From contig DTZQ01000295.1 of the NCBI GenBank assembly GCA_012961305.1, positions 1 through 8,071 on the forward strand: DNA of 8,071 nucleotides. Direction: 5' to 3'. The notes beneath the pieces were generated by a model. It was given only the letters and a program-made list of their open reading frames with translations. It ran no database searches and was not told the DNA's origin. How positions within the stretch are numbered: the stretch's first letter is position 1; each line of letters starts with the position of its first letter. This document shows positions 1-6,665 of this stretch, one piece after another. The stretch comes from Armatimonadota bacterium (GTDB lineage Bacteria > Armatimonadota > UBA10988 > DTZQ01). Made by a program: the position numbers and the translations under genes.

Positions 1-19
1 ACCGACTTGGTAACGGTAG

Positions 20-39
20 CCCAAGATTTCAATCTTGGG
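20..39. repeat. Perfect palindrome with TTCA loop
   Basis: An 8-bp perfect stem (CCCAAGAT / ATCTTGGG) closes a TTCA tetraloop. It lies about 135 bases beyond the stop of the last minus-strand methylase gene. No T-run follows on either strand, so it does not look like an intrinsic terminator. A hairpin with the same TTCA loop but a different stem sits at 7703-7716, in the spacer at the other end of the gene block. That suggests one dispersed palindrome family with compensatory stem changes. Stem and loop are seen directly; the family assignment is inference. Confidence 0.6.
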
Positions 40-60
40 TAGGTCTGCTAAGCGGCGAAT

Positions 61-123
61 TTAACATTGTCAAGTTAAGGAGCCCAGGCTTTAGCCGGGT
101 CATTGGTGTTGGGCCCGCTAAAG
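61..123. repeat. Two further imperfect palindromes in the left spacer
   Basis: TTAAC (61-65) can pair with GTTAA (74-78). Separately, CTTTAG-C-CGGG (89-99) can pair with CCCG-CTAAAG (114-123), with one bulged base. The second contains the GGCTTTAGCC core, the reverse complement of the GGCTAAAGCC core in the palindrome at 7724-7737. Together with the hairpin at 20-39, this gives a palindrome-rich spacer with no gene I can support in bases 1-175. A Rho-independent terminator is not evident because no T-tract follows either stem. Confidence 0.4.
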
Positions 124-175
124 TGTTGACTCCGGAGAATTACATGAGGTCAGTTGATTCGCCTAAGGTTAAGAT

Positions 176-1006
176 TCAGGTTGCGCCCCTTTCCCTCATC
201 ACGGAGGCAATGGTCTCCAATTCCGGGTTTTCCTCGCCATCCAGGTTCAATTGGGACACCTCAGCCAGCAGTACTTGATGGTTCGGCGGGGCCGGGCTTT
301 TCTCCAAGTAGAGGATGCAAGTTTTGGCAGTTGTGCCCGTAGCCTTAAAGGTCTCCCGGGGCAGGGCAACCACCGCCCGCGCAGTGAAGTTCTTGACCAG
401 CCATTCCCGCACGTACCGCAGGTTAAAGTTCGCAAATATCCCCTCCGGCAGAATGATAGCCACTTTGCCGCCCGGCTTAGCCAACTGGATGAAACGCTCC
501 AGGAAGAGCACTTCGATGACCTGGGAGGCTTTTTTACGCCGCCGGCGCACGGTCACATCTTCGCCGAACAGGTTCAAGGTCAAGGACTCATCAGGCAGTT
601 CTTGATAGGCCACTTCGAATCTTTCCAACACTGCGGGGTCACGCACTCGGTACCGACTGGCAGTGAAGGGCGGATTGCCAATAACCAAATCGTAATACCC
701 GCGCCAAAAGGCGTTTTCGCTCTGGATTTCCGCCAGACCGTCCTGGCAGAAAAGGTGAACCCGGTTCCCATAGCCGGCCAGCAGCGCCTCGGCCTGTTGT
801 ATCGCAGTCGAGTCAATGTCCACTCCCACCACTGCCGCCGCGCCTCGCTGCAGGGCCTTTAACAGGAACACCCCCTCGCCACAGGCGGGGTCTATCACCT
901 TCCACAAGGGGTCGAAGTCCACCAAATCGTACATGAAGTCCACGATGGCTGGCGGGGTGAAATACTGGGCCAATTGCTTCTTGCTGTTCCTCTGCTTTTT
1001 ACCCAT
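176..1006 (-). CDS. Compact N6-adenine DNA methylase (M2)
   Basis: Predicted cytoplasmic S-adenosylmethionine-dependent N6-adenine DNA methyltransferase of the HsdM/gamma type, 276 residues. Visible motifs in order are QYFTPP (14-19), motif I DPACGEGVF (39-47), GVDID (61-65, acidic loop for SAM), catalytic motif IV NPPF (111-114), and the conserved GGKVAIILPEGIF stretch (179-191). Family HsdM proteins are usually about 500 residues with an N-terminal helical domain; this one is only the catalytic core plus a short tail. I chose the ATG at 1006. It overlaps the upstream methylase stop by 8 bases, and AAGGAG (1020-1025) lies 13 bases upstream, rather far. A longer version would need a TTG at 1039. 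The core resembles the C-terminal half of M1 just upstream (DLVIGNPP, LPEG.FAN, CIL.L.K.P.PP), so the two are probably ancient duplicates working together. It is the only one with an intact motif IV. Confidence 0.85.
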   Translation of the reverse strand: MGKKQRNSKKQLAQYFTPPAIVDFMYDLVDFDPLWKVIDPACGEGVFLLKALQRGAAAVVGVDIDSTAIQQAEALLAGYGNRVHLFCQDGLAEIQSENAFWRGYYDLVIGNPPFTASRYRVRDPAVLERFEVAYQELPDESLTLNLFGEDVTVRRRRKKASQVIEVLFLERFIQLAKPGGKVAIILPEGIFANFNLRYVREWLVKNFTARAVVALPRETFKATGTTAKTCILYLEKSPAPPNHQVLLAEVSQLNLDGEENPELETIASVMRERGAT

Positions 1007-1520
1007 GGGTTTTACGTCGCTCCTTGTAAACCTGAGCAATAGTCGCCAACTCTTCCCCCAGTTTGGCTTCCTCGCTGACCTCGGCTAACAAGGCACAATG
1101 CTTTGGAGGCGGTGGTTGCTTGTACAACAGCAGGATGCACATCTTCGCCGGAGTGAAGGGAAAGGTTCCCCGGGGCAGGCCAACGACCATTTCTACGGTC
1201 GTTTCGCGGTGCAAATACTCTCTCAGGGGCCGCGTTCGGACGTTGGCAAACAGGCCCTCTGGCAGGATCAACGCCACCCTTCCCCCCGCTCGGGTCAATC
1301 GCAACGCCTGCTCCAGGAAGGCTACTTCACATAAGGTTAGGCGTCCTTGGGATGCGAACTCATAACTGCCTACTGACCCGCGAAACTCCTCAGGCAGGTG
1401 GCCAGCCGGGGGATTGCCGATGACCAAATCAAAACTTTCCACCTCCAGCAAGCCCGTCAGGTCTTCCTCCCATTCGAACCGGGGTTCAGTCGTTAGGCTG
1501 TCTTGGCGATAAACCCGCAC
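999..1520 (-). CDS. C-terminal half of split HsdM-like methylase M1
   Basis: A 173-residue fragment carrying the second half of an N6-adenine methylase domain: RQDSL near the start, motif IV region DLVIGNPPA, then GGRVALILPEGLFAN and a Pro-rich CILLLYKQPPPP stretch. It lacks motif I, which is in the preceding open frame (1527-2507). It is in exactly the same frame as that gene, separated only by TAG and two codons (Gly, Ser), so it is almost certainly the rest of one 502-codon reading frame. Its own start would be a GTG at 1520, with only a weak purine stretch upstream; reinitiation after the TAG is possible. The catalytic motif IV reads NPPA, without the aromatic residue (F/Y/W) that stacks on the flipped adenine in this family, so activity is doubtful. 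The 3' end overlaps M2 by 8 bases. It could be a working split subunit, a readthrough product, a pseudogene remnant or a sequencing artefact. Confidence 0.7.
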   Translation of the reverse strand: MRVYRQDSLTTEPRFEWEEDLTGLLEVESFDLVIGNPPAGHLPEEFRGSVGSYEFASQGRLTLCEVAFLEQALRLTRAGGRVALILPEGLFANVRTRPLREYLHRETTVEMVVGLPRGTFPFTPAKMCILLLYKQPPPPKHCALLAEVSEEAKLGEELATIAQVYKERRKTHG

Positions 1521-1526
1521 TGAGCC

Positions 1527-1529
1527 CTA
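1527..1529 (-). other. In-frame TAG interrupting methylase M1
   Basis: On the minus strand the reading frame of 1527-2507 ends ...LLLSGW-TAG-Gly-Ser-Val-Arg-Val-Tyr, and the same frame then stays open to 999. The stop falls between motif I (DPVCGSGG) and motif IV (NPPA), just before the conserved DSL region, where family members read straight through. A single base change from TGG, CAG, GAG or AAG would explain it. Translational recoding of UAG is conceivable but unsupported here. Confidence 0.85.
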
Positions 1530-2507
1530 CCAGCCAGAAAGCAGCAGGGTCAGGAAGGCAGTCGCCACCTTCACACATAACTCATCCTGGTCGCACCCGA
1601 TGAGTAAAGCAGCAACGTCCTCCGGCGGAAGGCCCTGTCTCAACCAGTCCCAAGCGATGCGGCCCAGGAAACCCCCGGAGCCGCACACCGGGTCCAATAC
1701 TAACTCTTCAGGTTTCGGCGCCGCCACGTCCACCATAAAGCGAATCACCTCCGGCGGAGTAAAATAGCGTCCGTACTCGCCTCCGCGAAAGAAAGGACGC
1801 ACTACCTGCCGAAAAGCATAGCCGAGGGCCCAGCCCTGATAACGGCTCAGGTCTCCGTGGGGCTCTAACAGGCGAGCGAGGGCCCGTTGAATTCGCTTTG
1901 CTACCCGATAGTCGGCGTACACTTTAGCCATCCCCTGCCCATCGCCACTAACTTCGGCTGACAGCAGGTCAGCCAGAGTCAGCAATCCCTGTTCCCCCCT
2001 CAGACCGCGTCCACTCTGGATTTCCCGTAGCATTTGCTCGAACAGCGTCACAAAGCGGTCGAGCACCGCCACATCTCGGGCAAAAGTCTCCGCGGGAGCC
2101 TCTACGGCGTCTAAGAGTTCCTCCTTCGTCAGCAGACGCTCGACGGGGACGTAACGCACGCCCGGCCCGCCCGCAGGAGGGACTTCCGCATGGAACAGCC
2201 CTTCTTTTCGCCCGGCGACGACCATCAGGTAAGGTACTGGTCGCTCCGGGTCGAGCATAACCCCATAGGCACGGGCTTGTAGAAAACCACGCTCGAACTG
2301 CTCTGCTCGCCCTTCGGCCTCAACCACAATGGCCGGCGCGCCCTCCAGACGGACGAGGAAGTCAGCATTCCCTACCCGACCCGGGTAAAATACCACCCGT
2401 GCTTCTTCCTCCCAATCCTCCTCCGCGAAGCCCAGTTCTTGCAGTCGTGCCCGCACCCGGCGCTTAACCCGCGCTTCTGGTGCACCTTCTCCCGGTCGTC
2501 GCCTCAT
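1527..2507 (-). CDS. N-terminal half of HsdM-like methylase M1 with nuclease-like N-domain
   Basis: This 326-residue frame holds two parts. Residues about 15-115 resemble the N-terminal PD-(D/E)xK domain of type I restriction R subunits: NADFLVRLEGAPAIVVEAEGR (48 onward) gives Asp49 and Glu63, followed by QARAY (77-81). The expected catalytic Lys is Glu65, so cleavage is doubtful and the domain may only bind DNA. Residues about 140-326 are the start of an N6-adenine methylase: helical region, GRYFTPPEVIRFMVD (247-260), motif I LDPVCGSGGFL (271-281) and GCDQD (304-308). The domain stops at TAG before motif IV; the rest is in frame at 999-1520, giving 502 codons in all, a normal HsdM length. 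The ATG at 2507 overlaps the hsdS stop (ATGA), and AGGAGG (2515-2520) sits 7 bases upstream, so translational coupling to hsdS is likely. Local GC is higher than in hsdS. Confidence 0.8.
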   Translation of the reverse strand: MRRRPGEGAPEARVKRRVRARLQELGFAEEDWEEEARVVFYPGRVGNADFLVRLEGAPAIVVEAEGRAEQFERGFLQARAYGVMLDPERPVPYLMVVAGRKEGLFHAEVPPAGGPGVRYVPVERLLTKEELLDAVEAPAETFARDVAVLDRFVTLFEQMLREIQSGRGLRGEQGLLTLADLLSAEVSGDGQGMAKVYADYRVAKRIQRALARLLEPHGDLSRYQGWALGYAFRQVVRPFFRGGEYGRYFTPPEVIRFMVDVAAPKPEELVLDPVCGSGGFLGRIAWDWLRQGLPPEDVAALLIGCDQDELCVKVATAFLTLLLSGW

Positions 2508-3406
2508 GCTGCAACCTCCTCTGTTTCGAGAATGCGGGTCACCGGTTCGATCTCTGTGCGCGTTCCCTCGATAACCTCTTCCACTTGCCGTACTAAATCA
2601 GCGAGCATCGCCTCCGCCGCCTTTAAGTTCCGCTTGTACTCCCGCCGAGGTCGTTCCGCTGCCTGCAGGTTGCCCTGTTCCTTACAACGGAGCATACGTG
2701 CTTTGGCCTCTGTTGCTATATCATGGCATCGGACTAAGGAATGATATTGGAAGGCTATTTGGTTTTGGAGCGGCATGGGTATAACATGAAGGTGAAAATT
2801 GCGGATGTCATCAAAATCCACATTAATCGTACCTACACCGCTGAGCCACCGGTTGATTTGCATCCGACCAAAGCGAGTCTTAATGTAAACCGCCACATAT
2901 TCCGGTCGAATCTTATCTTTGGGTAGGCGAACGATATCTACAAAGCAATCTACTACTGCTTTGCGGCTCGCATCCTCCAACAACCATACCGCCACTCGCG
3001 CTTTGCCTAAACTGCCAACACCTGAGCGGGGAAATAGCAAATCGAGGTATTCAATTCGGGCACGAGGCACGTCCCACCGACTACCTTCCTCCACAACAAT
3101 AGCCTCTGTGAGGTCTAAAACCACATCTGTAAGTTGTTTTTGACCCACTCTCAGCACACCTTTACGCCAATCCCGTAGATTGAGCGGCTTTTGGTGGGGT
3201 ACAATGGCACCATAAGTGATAAATGGTTGGTAATCACCCAGAGTCCTCAGGGGATACTTCTTATAACGCTCGTACTCCAACCACTTAGGATTCCAAAACC
3301 CTGGGTCCATTCTTTCTACAAGGTCTCCAAACCACACCAACACAATCATCGGCCCATACTCTCTTATCACTTTAACTTTAGGTGTCGTCCTCTTGCGCTT
3401 GGCCAT
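2504..3406 (-). CDS. HsdS-like single-TRD specificity subunit
   Basis: Predicted DNA sequence-recognition subunit of a type I-like modification complex, 300 residues. Features typical of HsdS are ERMDPGFWNPKW (31-42) followed by PLRTLGDY (52-59), the FPRSGVGSLGKARV region (126-139), and INRWLSGVGTINVDFDDIRN (184-203) with the following PMPLQNQIA (210-218) at the end of a target recognition domain. After that comes a charged helical stretch (about 225-285), the expected coiled-coil spacer. Only one TRD and one helical spacer are present, whereas classical HsdS has two of each in 400-450 residues. The complex would need two copies, or would read a half-site. ATG 3406 is preceded by AGGAGG (3415-3420) with 8-base spacing. 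The stop overlaps the M1 start. Sampled stretches are about 42-48 % GC, well below both neighbours, which suggests exchange of the recognition gene. The family call is from motifs; its target is unknown. Confidence 0.8.
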   Translation of the reverse strand: MAKRKRTTPKVKVIREYGPMIVLVWFGDLVERMDPGFWNPKWLEYERYKKYPLRTLGDYQPFITYGAIVPHQKPLNLRDWRKGVLRVGQKQLTDVVLDLTEAIVVEEGSRWDVPRARIEYLDLLFPRSGVGSLGKARVAVWLLEDASRKAVVDCFVDIVRLPKDKIRPEYVAVYIKTRFGRMQINRWLSGVGTINVDFDDIRNFHLHVIPMPLQNQIAFQYHSLVRCHDIATEAKARMLRCKEQGNLQAAERPRREYKRNLKAAEAMLADLVRQVEEVIEGTRTEIEPVTRILETEEVAA

Positions 3407-3412
3407 GATTGG

Positions 3413-3420
3413 CTCCTCCT
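3413..3420 (-). promoter_or_regulatory. Ribosome binding site of hsdS-like gene
   Basis: On the minus strand AGGAGGAG lies 6 bases (AGGAGG core: 8 bases) before ATG 3406, within the 26-base gap after the stop of the upstream secreted-protein gene. It fixes the start of the specificity gene. I see no clear promoter in this short gap, so the module is either read from upstream or from a promoter within the end of the preceding gene. Confidence 0.7.
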
Positions 3421-3432
3421 TGCCGGATGGGG

Positions 3433-6400
3433 CTACTTCGTATGCTTGAGGAGAAATTGGCGGAGGCTGGCGATGGTGGCCCGTTCCCCTTCCCTGCGGG
3501 CCGCGCGCTCTGCCAGGGCCAACCGTCCCTCCAAAATGCGAACCCGAGGTTCAGGAAAGGTCTGGCCCGTTAGAAAGGCTTCCGCGCATTCTATCCACAC
3601 CGGGGCCAGAGTGTCGTTCAGGGTCCCCGGCCAGAAAATTCGGGCAAACTCGGCGTGGGGCTCGCGGCTGGGAACCAGCGTGTGCTCCAGGGAATTGTTC
3701 TTCCGGGTGATTTCGGGGCCGGAAAATTCCACCGAGACAACGATAGACACGGGCCTTTCGGGCACCGAGTACACCGCCCAGGCGGTTGCCGTTTGGGGCT
3801 GGAGGTCCAGCGGCGCAGGCAGGGAGGGAATTTCGCACCGCCCGATTTGCTCCTTTTCGGGCTCGCCGGTCAGGAAGTGAACTGCGATGTTCCGGGCCTC
3901 GGCGCTGCCAATGTTGTGCACCGTGACCCTGATGAGAACCTTCTCCCCCGCGGCAGGATGTGGGGGAAGGAAAGCGATGTCGCGCCTGCTCAGGGCCACA
4001 TCCGGCAAGTGGCGGGGACGGGGTGGAGCCGCCTGCACTTGGGCGATTTCGATGACCTGCAACTGCCGCGCGGGAAGCGTGCACCAGGCCACCGCTCCCC
4101 GCTCGTCCACGCGGACCTGGCTGCGTTCCTCTACGGCATCCAGCGCGTCGTCCTGATTGGCATCCGGTCCGCGCCGGAGTTCGTAAGTACCCAACTCCAC
4201 CTGCCACAGGCGCAGTCCCACCCGTCGGGCCTGGGGCTCGAAGTTGTGGGCCAGCACCTTAACGTGCCTCCGGTCGGCCTCCAGCACCAGTGCGGCGAAG
4301 TTCTTGGTGGTGTTGACCCAGGTAACTGCCCAGGTCGGGTAGTAGGTCGGGTTGCCCGCACCACCGGTGTACATGGCGAAGAGGTGGGCCGTGCCGCCGA
4401 CTGCCACTCGGTCGGTGTAGCGCACCTCGCTGGTCAGCAACTCGAAATTGTAGCGCGTGGAGCGGATGGAGGCCTCGCAACCCTCAACCAGGTGCCGCTT
4501 GTCTCCGGTCAGATACCATTTGAGATAGGGCGAGCCGTATTCCCGCAGGTAATCGTCATACTGGGTCTGGCCCGACAGGAGCCGCCATTTGGCATAGGCG
4601 TCCCGGAACCCTCCTCCCTGAAACGCCCGGGCGGCCCAGCCTAAGGAGCCTTCTCCTTCCTCCATTTTCTCTCCCTTCCAACGGCGGCGGGCAAGGTCAA
4701 TAGCACACTCAATCGGCAACAGGTATTTATTATCTCCCGTCAGGGCGTAAGTACCCAGCAGTTGCTCAAAGAGGAGTTGCACCCCACCGGGGAAGTTGAA
4801 GTAACCCCAGTAGAGGTCAGGATGGTGCCAATTGGGACCGTAGCCGCCCAATTGTTCCGTCTCAAAAGCGATGGCGGCCGGCACCACTCCCAGCGGCTTG
4901 CCCCGGTCGTGGCGCAGGGTGTCCTCCACCCAGGCGTCGCCCCACTCCCTAAAGAGTTGCAGCACTCGCGGATGGGCATTGTACCAGGCCACCCACAGCC
5001 CCGGCTTCGTGGCCCGGGCGTGGTAGGGCAGGTCCACCGTCTCCGGGGGGGTGGTGTCAATTTGGTAGGCTCCAATGCTGGAGGACTTGAAATGCCGATG
5101 TCCGTAGGCGTTGATGCCCGTCCAGAGGGTGTCCATCAGACGAATGGTCTGCATACACCTTTCCAGGTAAACGGGGTTGCCGTACTCAATGCCCACCATG
5201 GCCGGCTGGGTATCGGAGGTGGGCTCGGCGCTGTGCTGCACATCGGCCACGCTGCGATTAAAGCCGTTGGCGATAATGCCGCTCTCCTCCCAAATGCCGT
5301 CGGCCAGTCGCTTCATGCCCCGAATGGCCACCGGGTCATTGGCCGCTACTACCGCAGGGGTCCACCAGCGCATCATTTCCACGTCGTCCCCCCACCCCCC
5401 ACCGAACTCGCCATTGGCAATCTGTCGCTCCTCCACCCAGTAGCGAATGACGTCAATTACCCGGCACATCGCCTCCCGCTGCTTAATCGCCCATTCCGGC
5501 GCCCCCTCCGTGCCCTCGGTGTACTCTGTACCCCAGTCCACGCTCTCGCCCAGGTACATGCGCACCAACCGATGCTGCGGATAGGCCGGCTGCACCTTCT
5601 TAAAGAACTGCTCAGCCAATTGACGTTCGGACGCCGCCCCGCCCTCGCGCCAGAGCCAGTAGTGGAGCCGGCCGAGGTCGAAGCAGGCCCGGTAGTAGAA
5701 GGGGTCACCCTCCGGGATTTGCCGGTAGAGGTTTCCCGCCATGCGCTGCCGCTGGCCGGCGCCCACGCCCAATTTGCCCGTGGTATGGGAATAGAAGGGG
5801 GTGCGGAAGTAAAGGCGGGCGGTGAGCAGGTCTTCCACTACCTCCCGCCGCCTGCGGGCTACCGCATCCTTGGGGTTCTGTCGCAGGGCTTGATAAAGCC
5901 ACTGCCGAATGCGGTGCAGGAGGGCCATCTCGTCTCCCGCGTAGTCCAACCGCCCGGCTACCCAACAGGCCAACTCCGCCCGCAGGGTGAGGTCGGCCAC
6001 TTGCTCCCAGGCGCGAAGGGCCGCCTCGTAGTCTCCGCGGCGGTAGGCAACCAACCCTTCCGCCACCGCCGGGTCGTCCGAGGCCACTGTCAGTTCCCCC
6101 TCGCGGAGGGCCACCGGCGAGGGAACCTCAGGGATGACCTGAATGGCCTGCACGCTGTTTCCCGGTTTGCCGCCGTGAAACCGCAGGGAGAGCCGACCGG
6201 CGGTGACTTCCACCTGGCCGGCCACTAAGAGGCTGGTAGGGTAGCCCAACCAGGAAGTGTAGCGGGTGGTCAGGCCGGTGGCGAAAGCCTGTCCGTTGGC
6301 CTCGATGGCCATCTCCTGTCGGGTCTGTCGAGGGTCGCCCACCCAGACGCGCAAGTAGTAGCGCCCGTTGGGCAGGGTCAGATGGAAAGTCATCTCCGCC

Positions 6401-6660
6401 GACGAAAAAACGCCGTCGCGGAGCAAGGGAGTAAGCGGCCTGGCCCCCGGCCGGTCGAAGTCGCTTTCTGCCGCCCGTTCCCAGCCGAAACCAGTGGTCG
6501 GCGAGAACACCGTTTGGGCGGTGACGCGACAACATTCGGAAGCCACCGGCGAGTCCGCGGTGCCCATATCAAAGTAGCGGTAAACAGGGGCCTCCTCAGC
6601 CGCGCTGCCAGCCCCGATTCCCGACCCTAATGCCAACAGCCAAAGGCTAAAATGGTTCAT
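3433..6660 (-). CDS. Large secreted multidomain protein, putative carbohydrate-active enzyme
   Basis: A 1075-residue protein of unassigned family. Residues 1-20 (MNHFSLWLLALGSGIGAGSA) look like a signal peptide with a likely cut at AGSA-AEE, though the N-region lacks basic residues. Residues about 26-178 form a beta-rich domain with a PVYRYFDMG...TGFGW pattern, as in galactose-binding/malectin-like domains beside polysaccharide-degrading enzymes. Residues about 195-365 are helical and TPR-like. Residues about 390-760 are rich in Trp, Tyr and Gly, with GEFGGGWGDDVEMMRWW (417-433), HSAEPTSD (476-483) and GYFNFPGGVQLL (619-630), resembling an (alpha/alpha) toroid of glycosidases and lyases. DANQDDALDAVE (833-844) matches an EF-hand loop. 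Residues about 886-995 resemble a CARDB/Ig-like domain. ATG 6660 was chosen because GGGGTGA sits about 6 bases upstream and the signal peptide follows; a longer frame to 6840 overlaps the HAD gene and has no signal sequence. Enzyme activity and substrate are inference. Confidence 0.75.
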   Translation of the reverse strand: MNHFSLWLLALGSGIGAGSAAEEAPVYRYFDMGTADSPVASECCRVTAQTVFSPTTGFGWERAAESDFDRPGARPLTPLLRDGVFSSAEMTFHLTLPNGRYYLRVWVGDPRQTRQEMAIEANGQAFATGLTTRYTSWLGYPTSLLVAGQVEVTAGRLSLRFHGGKPGNSVQAIQVIPEVPSPVALREGELTVASDDPAVAEGLVAYRRGDYEAALRAWEQVADLTLRAELACWVAGRLDYAGDEMALLHRIRQWLYQALRQNPKDAVARRRREVVEDLLTARLYFRTPFYSHTTGKLGVGAGQRQRMAGNLYRQIPEGDPFYYRACFDLGRLHYWLWREGGAASERQLAEQFFKKVQPAYPQHRLVRMYLGESVDWGTEYTEGTEGAPEWAIKQREAMCRVIDVIRYWVEERQIANGEFGGGWGDDVEMMRWWTPAVVAANDPVAIRGMKRLADGIWEESGIIANGFNRSVADVQHSAEPTSDTQPAMVGIEYGNPVYLERCMQTIRLMDTLWTGINAYGHRHFKSSSIGAYQIDTTPPETVDLPYHARATKPGLWVAWYNAHPRVLQLFREWGDAWVEDTLRHDRGKPLGVVPAAIAFETEQLGGYGPNWHHPDLYWGYFNFPGGVQLLFEQLLGTYALTGDNKYLLPIECAIDLARRRWKGEKMEEGEGSLGWAARAFQGGGFRDAYAKWRLLSGQTQYDDYLREYGSPYLKWYLTGDKRHLVEGCEASIRSTRYNFELLTSEVRYTDRVAVGGTAHLFAMYTGGAGNPTYYPTWAVTWVNTTKNFAALVLEADRRHVKVLAHNFEPQARRVGLRLWQVELGTYELRRGPDANQDDALDAVEERSQVRVDERGAVAWCTLPARQLQVIEIAQVQAAPPRPRHLPDVALSRRDIAFLPPHPAAGEKVLIRVTVHNIGSAEARNIAVHFLTGEPEKEQIGRCEIPSLPAPLDLQPQTATAWAVYSVPERPVSIVVSVEFSGPEITRKNNSLEHTLVPSREPHAEFARIFWPGTLNDTLAPVWIECAEAFLTGQTFPEPRVRILEGRLALAERAARREGERATIASLRQFLLKHTK
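5503..5529 (-). repeat. Three 9-base in-frame repeats
   Basis: On the minus strand ACAGAGTAC, ACCGAGGGC and ACGGAGGGG follow one another in frame and encode TEYTEGTEG (residues 378-386 of the large secreted protein). The units share the pattern AC-N-GAG. This resembles the short ACAGAGNAC-type tandem repeats that occur scattered in some bacterial genomes, both in spacers and within genes. Here it adds a small acidic insert between helical stretches. Periodicity is seen; mobility or origin is inference. Confidence 0.45.
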
Positions 6661-6665
6661 TTTGC

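Noticed and set aside
20..39. Intrinsic terminator for the methylase operon
   Set aside because: A good stem but no T-run after it in the direction of transcription; better described as a repeat.
251..862. Plus-strand open frame of 203 codons
   Set aside because: Antisense to the motif-bearing methylase M2, no domain recognised.
3655..4644. Plus-strand open frame of 329 codons
   Set aside because: Antisense shadow of the 3' part of the secreted-protein gene, low-complexity Gly/His/Pro composition, no start signals.
4762..6228. Plus-strand open frame of 488 codons
   Set aside because: It lies wholly antisense to the large secreted-protein gene, has no ribosome binding site or recognisable domain, and is a typical by-product of GC-rich coding sequence.
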